A stretch of 44,264 nucleotides of DNA from Acidobacteriota bacterium (lineage in GTDB: Bacteria; Acidobacteriota; Terriglobia; Terriglobales; Acidobacteriaceae). How positions within the stretch are numbered: position 1 is the first letter of the stretch; each line of letters begins with the position of its first letter. Shown in pieces: positions 1 through 9,726 of the stretch. The notes below the pieces were generated by a model. It did no database searches, had not been told where the DNA came from, and saw nothing but the letters and a program-made list of their open reading frames with translations. The stretch is from contig QIAB01000045.1 of NCBI GenBank assembly GCA_003225455.1, forward strand, positions 41,880-86,143. The letters run 5' to 3'. Position numbers and translations under genes: made by a program.

Positions 1-7
1 CCTTATG

Positions 8-22
8 TTTCACATTGTGAAA
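8..22. promoter_or_regulatory. Perfect 15-bp palindrome, possible operator
   Basis: The arms TTTCACA and TGTGAAA flank a single central T. This could be the binding site of a dimeric regulator upstream of the response regulator gene that starts at 227, or it could belong to a gene lying left of the window. No cognate regulator is visible. The remaining leader up to 226 shows no convincing promoter or Shine-Dalgarno site. Chance occurrence cannot be excluded. Confidence 0.25.
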
Positions 23-226
23 GCAGCACATGGTTGAAGATTCCGAGTCGCGAAGATTCGCAGATGGACGGACGGGAGTAGCTGTTTGAGCGCGAGAGGC
101 ATAGCGAGTCTGTAGCGGGATGGCACTCTTCTGCGATAGCCTGTGAAGCGGGATGGACGCAGACCGAAGTGGAACGGGCCGTAAAACCGCTGGCGAGGAC
201 GAAGCGAACAACTGAGCGAGTCCACT

Positions 227-1105
227 ATGGGCGATGAGCCGAAAATTTTATTCGTTGATGACGAAGACAGTATCAGGCTGACTCTTCCGCCGCTCCTGCA
301 GTCCTACGGCTTCGAAGTCACGGCTGCTGCAACCGTAGCGGAAGCGTTGGGACTGATAACTCAGCACAAATTTGATGTCCTGATCTCTGACCTCAATATC
401 GGTCATCCGGGAGATGGCTTCACTGTGGTCAGCGCAATGCACACCCATCAGCCGGATGCTTTGCGATTTATTCTCACTGCCTATCCTGCGTTTGAGAGTG
501 CTCTCGAGGCGATACGGGAAGAAGTTCACGACTATCTCATCAAACCAACCGAAATCGAGGTGTTGGTGGAGAAGATCCGCTCCAAGCTGGCAAAGAGATC
601 GCCTGAGCAAAGCGTTATTCGCCAGCGTCTCCCGCAAGTCATCAGAGCAGACAGCGAATCCATAGTTGAACATTGGTTGCAGGCAGTTAAGCAAGACCTC
701 GAGATCGGTTCCATTCCAATCGCGGATTCCGAACGCAGGGAGCATGTGCCGGTTCTTTTGGATATAGCCACCGGCATCGCCGAAGGCAAGGAATTGGCCG
801 CCGAGGACAGGAAGGCTTATGTCCGACATGGAGCGATTCGTTACCAGCAAGGCTATACGGTTCCGTTGCTCATCCGGGAAGCGAGGTTATTGCAAGCTTC
901 ACTCGCGAACTGCATCCAGCGTAACTTTACCGCCATCGAGATGAACTATCTGGTTCCCGATGCGATTCATTTTATGGGAACAATTGATGCTCTACTGGAG
1001 GACGCGGCACGCGGATTTATTCAGCAAGCGAACTCGGAAAGAGCGTCCAGCCGTCGGCGTGTCAAGAAGAAGGAGCTGCCCGAATCGAATGCCAAAATGA
1101 GCTAA
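227..1105 (+). CDS. Response regulator: receiver plus RsbRD_N-like output domain
   Basis: A 292-residue cytoplasmic protein. Residues 5-120 form a CheY-like receiver with an acidic pair in VDDED, the phosphoacceptor Asp in LISDLNIG, the switch Thr in ILTAYP and the conserved Lys in LIKPTE. Residues 125-265 are helical, with a W-L-x-A-V region and an HGxxRYQQGYxxPLLIREAR-type core that resembles the RsbRD N-terminal domain of stressosome and anti-sigma pathways. The tail is basic (SSRRRVKKK). No DNA-binding or enzymatic output is visible, so it probably acts by protein contact. The ATG at 227 is the first in frame, but the Shine-Dalgarno is weak (GAGCGAG). The gene is alone on its strand and no cognate kinase is adjacent. 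The receiver call is firm; the output-domain assignment rests on pattern only. Confidence 0.85.
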   Translation: MGDEPKILFVDDEDSIRLTLPPLLQSYGFEVTAAATVAEALGLITQHKFDVLISDLNIGHPGDGFTVVSAMHTHQPDALRFILTAYPAFESALEAIREEVHDYLIKPTEIEVLVEKIRSKLAKRSPEQSVIRQRLPQVIRADSESIVEHWLQAVKQDLEIGSIPIADSERREHVPVLLDIATGIAEGKELAAEDRKAYVRHGAIRYQQGYTVPLLIREARLLQASLANCIQRNFTAIEMNYLVPDAIHFMGTIDALLEDAARGFIQQANSERASSRRRVKKKELPESNAKMS

Positions 1106-1270
1106 GGAAATTGTTTCGGCCTAGCTGCTTGGACGGCAAGGTACGCGATAATTTCATCAGGGCCGCACAGGTTTTCTCCTCATTTCCACAGTATTTCCTT
1201 CGACCTTCATTGCTCTTTTAACATTTCAGTTATAAATTCAAGTTAATAAATTGCTGACGAAAATCATTCG

Positions 1271-1498
1271 ATGGCGGATGCCATGTTTTTATTATTCAAA
1301 GAGCAAATCCAATCTGCGATCAGGAACCGTCTCCAGACAATCGAACTGCTGTTGAAGGCCCCGTATTGTGATGAACGCGACGAGAGGATCGAGGAACACG
1401 TCCACATGATTGGGAAGCTCCTCGTACTGGAGCCAGCCCCCGCTCGCGCCCAGGTGAGCGCCCAAAGTAGCTGGAATCGAATTGCACAAAAGAACTGA
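1271..1498 (+). CDS. Small hypothetical protein, 75 aa
   Basis: A short open frame starting with ATG in an otherwise gene-free stretch. The predicted protein is mostly alpha-helical for its first 55 residues (FKEQIQSAIRNRLQTIELLL) with a His- and Glu-rich middle and no signal peptide. I recognise no family. There is no clear Shine-Dalgarno in front of the ATG, and overlapping frames on the other strand are also open, so the coding assignment is uncertain. A strong hairpin terminator lies about 65 bp downstream, which weakly supports a transcript here. Confidence 0.35.
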   Translation: MADAMFLLFKEQIQSAIRNRLQTIELLLKAPYCDERDERIEEHVHMIGKLLVLEPAPARAQVSAQSSWNRIAQKN

Positions 1499-1561
1499 CT
1501 TTTGCACAGGTAAGCCAAGACGTACAATGCCCCAACCCTAACGCGAAAGAAAAAGAAAAAG

Positions 1562-1626
1562 AGCCCCGTTCAGCTTGCCTCAACCGTTCGTCCCAAATGG
1601 GAGAACATCCTCCGAGCCACGGGGCT
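1562..1626 (-). terminator. Bidirectional rho-independent terminator with nested hairpin
   Basis: The outer stem is AGCCCCGT (1562-1569) with ACGGGGCT (1619-1626). Read on the plus strand it is followed by TTTTGC. Read on the minus strand it is followed by a T-rich tract (CTTTTTCTTTTTC). Inside the long loop a second stem, GTTC-g-TCCCA (1586-1595) with TGGGAGAAC (1598-1606), forms around a two-base loop. It lies between a plus-strand frame ending at 1498 and a minus-strand gene ending at 1654, as expected for a terminator shared by converging genes. The better U-tract serves the minus-strand gene. Confidence 0.65.
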
Positions 1627-1653
1627 TTTGCTGTGCGTTGCATTTCTTATCAT

Positions 1654-2259
1654 TCATGCTGGCAACAGATGAGAAGGGCGTTGTTCGCGTTGGAGCCACG
1701 CCACTTTTTGCTGCGAGGTTCGTCTGGCAACGCTTCCGGGTTTCTCGGTGCTTGTTGGACGAGCTGAACGTAGTTCATGGTCGCTCGGGTTCTGACGGCG
1801 GCTTTGGGCCGGAACCAATCTCGCCGCAAGGTCCTCCACCGTGACGGATTCCCCCTGCACTGTGGCCGGCGCTCTGGCCGCAGCCCGTTCTTTCTGACAA
1901 GCTGTCATCGCCTCCTGCTGCTGCGGGTTGATTAGGGCCTCGATCTGTTGATGCGACTGCTGGCGAACCTCACGTATCTTTTCGCGCTTCTTCTGTTCAT
2001 TCAGCGAAGAATCATTGCACACAGACTGCACCTGAGAGTGGGTTTCTTGTTCAATCCGTCTGCGTTCGGCCATTGCTGATTTTGAAATGCCTGCGACCTC
2101 CCAGCAGGGCTTCTCGTGTGCATGCTGCACCCGTGTCATTGGCGCGGTGGACTTGGTGTGCAGCTTCGCGGACGGCGCGGCTTGGGCCAGTAGAGGTGGA
2201 AGTGAAAGATTCAAAACCATGGTCACGGCCAAGGCGAACGTGGCCGACTCTTTTTTCAT
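1654..2259 (-). CDS. Exported coiled-coil protein of unknown function
   Basis: A 201-residue protein beginning MKKESATFAL, with a signal peptide (hydrophobic residues 8-25, probable cleavage after AQA near residue 27). The start at 2259 is fixed by GGAGG six bases upstream; the frame stays open further 5' but runs into the palindromic element. Residues 75-145 are charged, Gln-rich and helical (MAERRRIEQETHS, EKIREVRQQSHQQIEAL, LINPQQQEAM), resembling the LTxxQ/Spy-CpxP style of periplasmic stress proteins without a clear family match. The C-terminus is basic and low in complexity. Secretion is well supported; function is unknown. Confidence 0.65.
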   Translation of the reverse strand: MKKESATFALAVTMVLNLSLPPLLAQAAPSAKLHTKSTAPMTRVQHAHEKPCWEVAGISKSAMAERRRIEQETHSQVQSVCNDSSLNEQKKREKIREVRQQSHQQIEALINPQQQEAMTACQKERAAARAPATVQGESVTVEDLAARLVPAQSRRQNPSDHELRSARPTSTEKPGSVARRTSQQKVAWLQREQRPSHLLPA

Positions 2260-2403
2260 GACGGGCCTCCAGCCTGACTCAACCCAATGAATTGAGAAAA
2301 GTTGTTTGATATTGCAACGCACAACTGCGATCGGAGAGCCGGGCGAAGAGAGGCATCGAACATCCGCGATGAAGAGGGAAGTCCGTGCAGCAGGAGAATC
2401 GGG

Positions 2404-2565
2404 CCCACCCAAGCCCGTTTTGTGTCCAGTCTCATGACATCCTTTACAGTTTGTCCCGCGACATCCTTTACACTCCGGCGCTCGCGAGCGCCGGAGTGTA
2501 AAGGATGTCGCGGGACAATTTGTAAGGTATGTCGCGGGACTAGACACCCGTTTTGCTTGGGTGGG
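2404..2565. repeat. Nested palindromic element (MITE-like), 162 bp
   Basis: The core 2451-2518 is a perfect 68-bp palindrome with no loop (centre between 2484 and 2485, GCGCTCG|CGAGCGC). Outside it the symmetry continues imperfectly to matching outer arms CCCACCCAAGC (2404-2414) and GCTTGGGTGGG (2555-2565). Each half carries two copies of a 13-mer, 24 bp apart: GACATCCTTTACA at 2436 and 2460, and its complement at 2497 and, with two mismatches, at 2521. Repeated subterminal motifs of this kind are typical of transposon ends, and the sequence recalls IS481-type termini, so a non-autonomous derivative is likely. No transposase lies inside. It sits 15 bp from the 3' end of the alcohol dehydrogenase gene and upstream of the gene starting at 2259. 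The rest of the 2260-2580 gap holds nothing else recognisable. Confidence 0.8.
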
Positions 2566-2580
2566 GATTGTTGGCCAACT

Positions 2581-3624
2581 TCACATCGTCAGAACGACGC
2601 GGAACTGCGCGTTGCCGCTCATCATTCGCGCGTAAGCCTCGGCTGCTTTTTCGAGCGGATAGGTTTCAATCATGGGACGCACTCCGCTCAGTTCGGCGAA
2701 GCGCAGTGTGTCCTCGGAATCGGCTGGTGTTCCCGCGGCCCAGCCTTGAATGGTTCGACTTCCAAAGATGAGCTGTGGCGGCGTGACTTCAATGGGATCA
2801 AAGGTCGCACCCACCACCATCAGCTTGCCGTTCGGCCCCAGACCGTCGATCAGCTCGGACATCGCTTTCGAGTTGGGAGCCGTCGCTAGAATCACCTGTG
2901 CGCCTCCCAGCTTTTGCAATGCCTCTGCTGCGTTCGTCGATTTGCTGTCGATGTACACGCTCGCCCCGAGTTTCTTTGCCAACGTCGCATTTTCGGACCC
3001 GCGCCCGATAGCCGCGACTTTATAACCAAACTTGTTCGCAAATTGAATTCCCAGGTGACCCAGGCCGCCGATACCCTGAACCGCAACAAGGTCACCAGGG
3101 AACGCACCGCTGTGCCGCAGCGCGTTGTAGGTGGTAATTCCGGCGCAGAGCAACGGTGCTGCGTCGGTGTCACTAAGGCTTTCCGGTATCGCCACGAGCG
3201 CTTCCACGGGAGCCACCATGTATTGCTGGTATCCGCCGTCATAGTTGATGCCACAAACTTTCACATTGCGGCAATTGCGAAAGTCTCCGCGCCGGCACTC
3301 GCGACACGTGTTGTCCTGACCGCCGTGCCAGCCGACACCGGCACGCTGCCCCTTCTTCCATTCGGAAACACCGTCACCTACTTCATCGATGATGCCCGCC
3401 ACTTCATGTCCTGGAGCACGGGGATACTGAATTCCGGGCCACAAGCCTTCTACCGTGAGCACGTCACTGTGGCAAACACCACAGGCCTGCACCTTGATCC
3501 GCACCTGCCCTGCATCCGGCTCAGGAATCTCGCGCTCCACGATCTGGAAACCTGCTCCTGGTTTAGAAATCTGCGCCGCCTTCATTTGTGCTGCTGTAAT
3601 TGGTGCCACTCTTCTCGTTGCCAT
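2581..3624 (-). CDS. Zinc-dependent alcohol dehydrogenase (MDR superfamily)
   Basis: A 347-residue cytosolic enzyme expected to interconvert alcohols and aldehydes with NAD(P). The start MATRRV at 3624 is preceded by AGGAGG four bases upstream, better than the ATG five codons further out. The catalytic zinc ligands are Cys48 (CGVCHSDV) and His73-Glu74 (PGHE), with a further Cys in PLLCAG. The GxGGLGHLG nucleotide-binding turn lies in the Rossmann domain around residue 175. The structural zinc loop reads D104-x2-C107-x2-C110-x7-C118, so the first of the usual four cysteines is Asp. Length fits the family. It is monocistronic as far as visible, with a palindromic element just past its stop. Substrate cannot be deduced. 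Confidence 0.88.
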   Translation of the reverse strand: MATRRVAPITAAQMKAAQISKPGAGFQIVEREIPEPDAGQVRIKVQACGVCHSDVLTVEGLWPGIQYPRAPGHEVAGIIDEVGDGVSEWKKGQRAGVGWHGGQDNTCRECRRGDFRNCRNVKVCGINYDGGYQQYMVAPVEALVAIPESLSDTDAAPLLCAGITTYNALRHSGAFPGDLVAVQGIGGLGHLGIQFANKFGYKVAAIGRGSENATLAKKLGASVYIDSKSTNAAEALQKLGGAQVILATAPNSKAMSELIDGLGPNGKLMVVGATFDPIEVTPPQLIFGSRTIQGWAAGTPADSEDTLRFAELSGVRPMIETYPLEKAAEAYARMMSGNAQFRVVLTM

Positions 3625-3742
3625 AAGTCCTCCTATCAATTTTCGGTTATTGTTGAAAAGTGTTTAGAACTGGTTTCATCAATGCCTTTGCTGGGAGCCG
3701 TGCCCTCAGGGGCTAAAGAGTGTGTGTGAGGACTGTTCTTCC

Positions 3743-3928
3743 GCCCCTACGGGGCTTGCTCATTTTCCACTTTCACCCAGGGCTTGCGCCCTGGGCTGCA
3801 TTCTGTCGCCGCTTCGCGGCTAGATTCTGGCGGTTTTGTGCCACCGGGCAATCCGAAATTGAGTTCTCACACAGACTCTAAAGCCCACGTCGGTTGCGGT
3901 TCTGAGCGGCACGGCTGAAGTCCGTGCC
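3743..3928. repeat. Cluster of intergenic palindromes (REP-like)
   Basis: The gap 3625-4079 holds several short hairpins: GCCCCTACGGGGC (3743-3755), CCCAGGGCTTGCGCCCTGGG (3776-3795), GCCGCTTCGCGGC (3808-3820), and a stem GGCACGG/CCGTGCC around CTGAAGT (3908-3928). I associate such dense GC hairpins with dispersed intergenic repeats of acidobacterial genomes; a related pair lies at 39350-39402. They may terminate or protect transcripts. Between 3950 and 4070 the minus strand has an open frame of about 40 codons without a start codon and without recognisable similarity. I do not call a gene there. Confidence 0.55.
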
Positions 3929-4079
3929 CTTCCCAAAACCCTTTACCTCGCCACCTCGAAAATGACTTCCAGCTCGACCCGGCGCGCCGAGCGGAAGGCT
4001 TGCGACACCACACACCAGGCGGCAAGGGCTCTTGTCTGTGGTTGATCAGATATGCGGTCATCTTTAAAGCCTCACGATC

Positions 4080-5080
4080 TCACGCACGACCCGCAGAGCG
4101 GAACGCCTTCTGAATGAGAGTGTAGCGGGCACCTCCAATAATCCCAGAATCGTCGTTCAGAACGATTTTAACTGGCATTTCCCTGAGCAGTGGCTCCATC
4201 CGTCCTTTGTCGAGGAACGATTGCATGAAAATTGGGTCCCTCATTTTGGGCACGATTTTTGCCGCAATGCTGCCGCCGATGAAGACGCCTCCAGTGGACA
4301 TGAAATTCAAAGCGCAGTTCCCCGTCTCAGCTCCGTAGATGCTCACGAACATTGACAAAGTCTGCTCGCAAATGGCCGACTTGCTCTCCAGAGCAAGTTG
4401 CGAGATCAGAGCCGGAGGATCCTGGGCCGCACTCATCTGCTCTTTTAACCATTTGGGTTCGTCTGCTTTCTTGGCTTCTCGAAGAAAGTCGTAAATGTTT
4501 TTGATTCCGGGCCCGGAGAGAATTCGCTCGCAGCTTATGTGGCCGTACTTTTTCTGAAGATACGCCAACAATTCCATCTCCAGGTCATTTCGGGGTGCGA
4601 AATCGGTGTGCCCGCCTTCGCAGGCGAAGGGATGATGCCGGAATCCATCCCAAAACAGGCCCGCCATGCCGAGTCCGGTCCGGGCAGAAATAACCGCCCT
4701 ATTTCCTTCTGCATCTTCGGACCCTTCACTGAGTGTGATGAAATCGTTCGATTCAAGCGCATCGATTCCATAGGCGTAGGCTTCGAGATCGTTGAGCAAG
4801 CCAATCGAGTCGAGCTTGAGTTGCTGTGCCAGTTCACGAGAATCAATAACCCAGGGAAGATTCGAAATTTTGCTGCGGCCGCCTTTCACCGGACCGGCGA
4901 CGCCGAAGCATGCGCTGTGTACCGGTATCCCTTCGGTCTTGATGAAACCCGCGATGATTTGGGACAAGCCGCTATGCTCCTGGCTTGCGTAAATTCTTTC
5001 GACCACCCGCTGCAGCTTGTTGCCTGCAGTTTCGAAGGCGGCCAACCGGGTGCGAGTGGCGCCGATTTCGCCTGCGAGAA

Positions 5081-5084
<4 letters not shown>
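4080..5084 (-). CDS. glk: Glucokinase
   Basis: A 334-residue ATP-dependent kinase that phosphorylates glucose to glucose 6-phosphate, the substrate of the gene before it. Glucokinase-family signatures are in order: N-terminal phosphate loop [10 protein letters not shown] (residues 5-14), CFGVAGPV (59-66), catalytic Asp99 in [11 protein letters not shown], a glycine-rich [20 protein letters not shown], and [12 protein letters not shown]. The N-terminal loop is atypical: most members read D-x-G-G-T, here E-x-G-A-T. The ATG at 5084 shares four bases (ATGA) with the zwf stop and has GGAGG about 11 bases upstream, so translational coupling is likely. An in-frame GTG at 5102 is less likely. Confidence 0.9.
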
Positions 5085-6616
<1,532 letters not shown>

Positions 6617-6763
6617 GGACCACTCGCGACTCGATTTGCCGAACCTGATCGAAACCTGTGGCGAACATTGTAGGCCAGTCAAGCACACTCTGGGGATGAG
6701 CGATTCAAAGAAACGATGCAATCCGCGCGAGTGGGTAGTGGCTGCCAGACGTCACTTTTGCAG

Positions 6764-6769
6764 TAAAAT
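6764..6769 (+). promoter_or_regulatory. Possible -10 box (TAAAAT) for a leaderless mtnB transcript
   Basis: TAAAAT ends six bases before the GTG start at 6776, and no Shine-Dalgarno precedes that GTG. If this is the -10 element, transcription would begin at or next to the start codon and the mRNA would be leaderless. No good -35 hexamer is visible at the right distance, so the assignment is tentative. The 6617-6775 region must also carry the zwf promoter on the other strand. Confidence 0.25.
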
Positions 6770-6775
6770 TATTGG

Positions 6776-7462
6776 GTGGCTAATTCGACCGCAAGTGCAC
6801 AGTCGTGTGCAATACAGCCCGACTGGATCCTGGTTGCGGATTCATTGGCAGATATCGGGCGCAGTTTTTATGACCGTGGCTGGGCACTCGGCACCAGTGG
6901 CAATTTCAGCGCAGTACTAAGCTCCCGACCGCTTCGGTTGGCCATCACCGGTACCGGCCTCGACAAGGGCCGGCTCTCTCGGAAGGGGATCGTCGTCGTG
7001 GACGAATCCGGGAAGGTCGTGGAAGGAGTGGGGGCACCTTCCGCGGAGGTAGCGTTGCATCTGGCGATCGCGCAGACCATGGGCGTCGGGGCGGTTTTGC
7101 ATACGCATTCTGTTTGGAGCACGGTGTTGGCAGAATTCAACCATTCCGAAGGTGGAGTTTCAATCAAAGGCTATGAAATGCTGAAGGGACTTTCAGGCAT
7201 TCACACTCATGAGCATCGCGAGTGGCTGCCGATCCTCGAGAACTCACAAGATTGCAATGAACTAGCTCGTACAGTAACCAAAGAACTGGGCGAGAATCCT
7301 CAAATTCACGGTTTCTTGCTTTATCGGCACGGACTGTACACGTGGGGAGCGGATCTGGAAGAGGCGAAGCGGCACGTTGAAATCCTTGAGTTCCTGCTCG
7401 AAGTCTTGGGACGAAGTCGTGCTGCTGAACGCGACATCGCCGCGGCGATGACGGAATCGTGA
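6776..7462 (+). CDS. mtnB: Methylthioribulose-1-phosphate dehydratase
   Basis: A 228-residue class II aldolase-fold zinc enzyme that dehydrates 5-methylthioribulose 1-phosphate to the diketo intermediate of methionine salvage. Markers are GTSGNFS (39-45) for phosphate binding, the acid/base Glu in PSAEVALH (around 91), zinc ligands His109 and His111 (LHTHS), and a third His185 in LYRHGLYTW. The GTG at 6776 is the only start that keeps the N-terminal helices. It has no Shine-Dalgarno and may be leaderless. It is first of three closely packed genes (mtnB-mtnD gap 7 bp, mtnD-mtnC gap 6 bp) for consecutive or near-consecutive pathway steps, which strengthens the call. Confidence 0.9.
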   Translation: MANSTASAQSCAIQPDWILVADSLADIGRSFYDRGWALGTSGNFSAVLSSRPLRLAITGTGLDKGRLSRKGIVVVDESGKVVEGVGAPSAEVALHLAIAQTMGVGAVLHTHSVWSTVLAEFNHSEGGVSIKGYEMLKGLSGIHTHEHREWLPILENSQDCNELARTVTKELGENPQIHGFLLYRHGLYTWGADLEEAKRHVEILEFLLEVLGRSRAAERDIAAAMTES

Positions 7463-7469
7463 GGTTCAT

Positions 7470-8027
7470 ATGGCTACCGTGAGAATTCCAGATGAGGAAC
7501 GGAGCTTCAGCGATCCTGAAGCGGTCCGGCAATGTCTTGCCGGAATAGGGATCGAATACGAACGCTGGACGCCATCTCAGGAGCTCTCCGCCGACTCACG
7601 CGCCGAGGAGGTTCTTGCCGCCTACTCGCAAGAAATTGACAGGCTCAAAGCAGGTGGGGCCTACGCTACTGCGGATGTAATCGATGTCAAACCCGAAACT
7701 CCGGAGCTGGAAGCGATGTTGGCGAAGTTTAATCGCGAGCATTGGCACGATGAAGACGAGGTGAGATTCATCATCGAGGGCCGTGGACTTTTCCACATTC
7801 GGCCTCGGCAAGGTCCCGTGATCGCCATCGAAGTCGAACCTGGTGATCTGATCCGAGTGCCTCGAGGAACCTGGCATTGGTTCGACTTATGCGCGGACCG
7901 CAGGATTCGCGCCATTCGACTGTTCCAGAATCCCACGGGCTGGACTCCTTATTACACCGCGAGCGGGGTTGACCAAAATTACCAGGCCGTGTGTCTGGGC
8001 CCGACTTACATCGCACCCGTCGCATAA
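7470..8027 (+). CDS. mtnD: Acireductone dioxygenase (cupin)
   Basis: A 185-residue cupin metalloenzyme that oxidises acireductone to 2-keto-4-methylthiobutyrate and formate (Fe form) in methionine salvage. Metal ligands are visible as His91, His93 and Glu97 in [11 protein letters not shown] and His136 in GTWHWFD, the expected pattern. The C-terminal [13 protein letters not shown] motif is also typical. The ATG at 7470 follows the mtnB stop by seven bases, with GAGG just upstream inside the mtnB end. Operon position between mtnB and mtnC agrees with the pathway. Confidence 0.93.
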   Translation: MATVRIPDEERSFSDPEAVRQCLAGIGIEYERWTPSQELSADSRAEEVLAAYSQEIDRLKAGGAYATADVIDVKPETPELEAMLAKFNREHWHDEDEVRFIIEGRGLFHIRPRQGPVIAIEVEPGDLIRVPRGTWHWFDLCADRRIRAIRLFQNPTGWTPYYTASGVDQNYQAVCLGPTYIAPVA

Positions 8028-8033
8028 ACAACT

Positions 8034-8789
8034 GTGATCGTCTCCTTGAAAGCGGATACACAGGTCATTCTGCTGGATGTTGAAGGAACAACGACCCATG
8101 TAGATTTTGTGTATAAAGTTTTGTTCCCCTATGCGCGGGCCCACCTTCGCGAATTCCTAGCCGAGCACGGCGACTCTGAACAGGTTCGCAGAGATCTCCT
8201 GCTGTTGCGTAACCAACATGCCGAAGATGAGGCCGCTGGATTTGGCCCTCCGCCTCTTCTTCAATCAGCGGCTGAGCTTGATTCCATGGTGCGGTATGTG
8301 AATTGGCTCATGGATCGGGACAGTAAGGACCCAGGTCTTAAATCCCTTCAGGGCAAGATATGGGAACAGGGTTATCAGGGGGGTGAGCTACAGGCCCACG
8401 TATTTCCTGACGTCCCAGTGGCAATGAGGCGTTGGCGGGACCAGCAGAAAAAAGTCTGCATATTTTCCTCTGGAAGCGTTTTGGCGCAGAAGCAGCTGTT
8501 TGTCCACACGGTCGCAGGCGACTTAACCGCATACATCGATGAATACTTCGATACCGGTAGTGGCAATAAACGTTCGCCCCAGAGCTACCAGAGGATCGCC
8601 GGGCAATTGCAGCAAAGACCAGAGAGCGTTGTGTTTATTTCCGATACAGCAGAAGAACTCGACGCGGCGCAGCAAGCCGGAGTGGAGACAATCCTCTGCG
8701 TCCGCCCGGGAAACCGTTCCCAGCCTATGGATCGATACTCGGTCATACACACGTTTGACGAGATTCTGCTTTGGCGCCAGCGGGTCTAG
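8034..8789 (+). CDS. mtnC: Enolase-phosphatase E1
   Basis: A 251-residue HAD-superfamily enzyme that enolises and dephosphorylates the diketo-1-phosphate made by MtnB, giving acireductone for MtnD. HAD motif I is LLDVEGTT (13-20) with nucleophile Asp15; Glu17 replaces the usual second Asp, as is normal for this family. Motif II is FSSGS, the motif III lysine sits in NKRSPQSY, and motif IV is FISDTAEEL. The start is GTG at 8034, six bases after mtnD, without a clear Shine-Dalgarno, suggesting coupled translation. Genes for the earlier steps (mtnA, mtnK or mtnP) are not in the window. Confidence 0.92.
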   Translation: MIVSLKADTQVILLDVEGTTTHVDFVYKVLFPYARAHLREFLAEHGDSEQVRRDLLLLRNQHAEDEAAGFGPPPLLQSAAELDSMVRYVNWLMDRDSKDPGLKSLQGKIWEQGYQGGELQAHVFPDVPVAMRRWRDQQKKVCIFSSGSVLAQKQLFVHTVAGDLTAYIDEYFDTGSGNKRSPQSYQRIAGQLQQRPESVVFISDTAEELDAAQQAGVETILCVRPGNRSQPMDRYSVIHTFDEILLWRQRV

Positions 8790-8889
8790 GATGAGGCGTA
8801 GGCGATGGATCGAATCGCACCTTCATTTCTCCAAGCCCTAAGTTCCTAACAAAACCTCCGCGTCACATTTGTTCAGTTCCTGTTGATCG

Positions 8890-9360
8890 TTAAAATATCC
8901 TCCTTCCTTCAAAGGTTATGACGACTGGTACGGTTGTGCTATCGGGCAGCGTCAGAGATTTTTGGACAACGCGAATTTCCGTCATGTTGTCGTCAATCAC
9001 CCCAACCAAGACGGATGTGCGATTCAACACTCCCGATACAAAGACCATGGCGGTTACTTTGAGCGTGCAGCTAGCATTCACCGTCCACGTCCCTGTTAGC
9101 GTTTCGTTAGCGAAATCGCCGCCCACGCTTCGGGCCTCCGTTCCCACCAAAGTTCCGTCTGCATGGAGGTTAACCCTGCCTGCGGCCGCGATGAGAACCG
9201 CGCCCGTTGGAAGGAGCAACGTTCCATTGGCCGTGAATCCGTATGGTCCAGCCGCACCAGCCATTGAGCACGTTTGGGCAAGGGCTGATGGCGCTGTGCT
9301 CACGACAAACATCGCGAACACAATAAGTACAAGCGTTGTTGGCCCAAGTTTGCGTTTCAT
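8890..9360 (-). CDS. Secreted protein of unknown function
   Basis: A 156-residue protein with a clear signal peptide (basic MKRK, hydrophobic residues 9-22, cleavage likely after ALA at residue 28). The start at 9360 has AGGAGG seven bases upstream; an open extension of 24 residues upstream is not needed. The mature part is Thr-, Gly- and Val-rich and beta-stranded, with an opening C-x-M-x-G-x-x-G-P-Y-G-F segment and a GTW-T-V-N-x-x-C-T pattern. I associate this layout with small secreted acidobacterial proteins that carry no known function. It stands alone, converging on mtnC. Confidence 0.7.
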   Translation of the reverse strand: MKRKLGPTTLVLIVFAMFVVSTAPSALAQTCSMAGAAGPYGFTANGTLLLPTGAVLIAAAGRVNLHADGTLVGTEARSVGGDFANETLTGTWTVNASCTLKVTAMVFVSGVLNRTSVLVGVIDDNMTEIRVVQKSLTLPDSTTVPVVITFEGRRIF

Positions 9361-9726
9361 AACTATCCTCCTGATTGGATTTTTTCGAGTTCTACTCGTC
9401 ACAGTAGAACGGGTTCTCAGATGCCTCTGCATCCGGCGCTTGCCGGAAGTTCAGCCTTATTGCTTTCCAATTGGGTTCGTTCGCCCGGGGAATCGGGCCG
9501 TCCTACCTCTGGGGGTGCTGCGCTTCCTTGGCTGGAAGCCACTCTTCGGAGAGGAATCGGCACGGATTATCCTGCCAAGTATTGCCCAAGTCAAGCGGCA
9601 ACTAGAGGGTCGATTGCCGCCGTGTGGCGAGGTCTGTTTGCAAATAACTAAACGCGGCTTGTGGGAAAGAGGAGTTTTGTTAGGAGCTGTCCTGCGCTGG
9701 CCGGATCGAACGAAACGAAAAGACCC
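9361..9726. other. Intergenic region with several hairpins, possible ncRNA
   Basis: No convincing gene lies between the secreted-protein start and otsA. Several stems are visible: GCCCG/CGGGC near 9484-9498, CTC-TTCG-GAG near 9543, and GCGGCAA (9595-9601) with TTGCCGC (9615-9621). Together with the orphan terminator that follows at 9727 this suggests a plus-strand transcript ending there. No known RNA family is recognised. Confidence 0.3.

Noticed and set aside
2260-2547. A 5' extension of the gene ending at 1654
   Set aside because: It runs into the palindromic element; MKKES with signal peptide and GGAGG at 2259 is a better start.
3867-4061. A 64-codon minus-strand open frame between glk and the alcohol dehydrogenase gene
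   Set aside because: It overlaps a repeat hairpin and shows no family resemblance or ribosome site.
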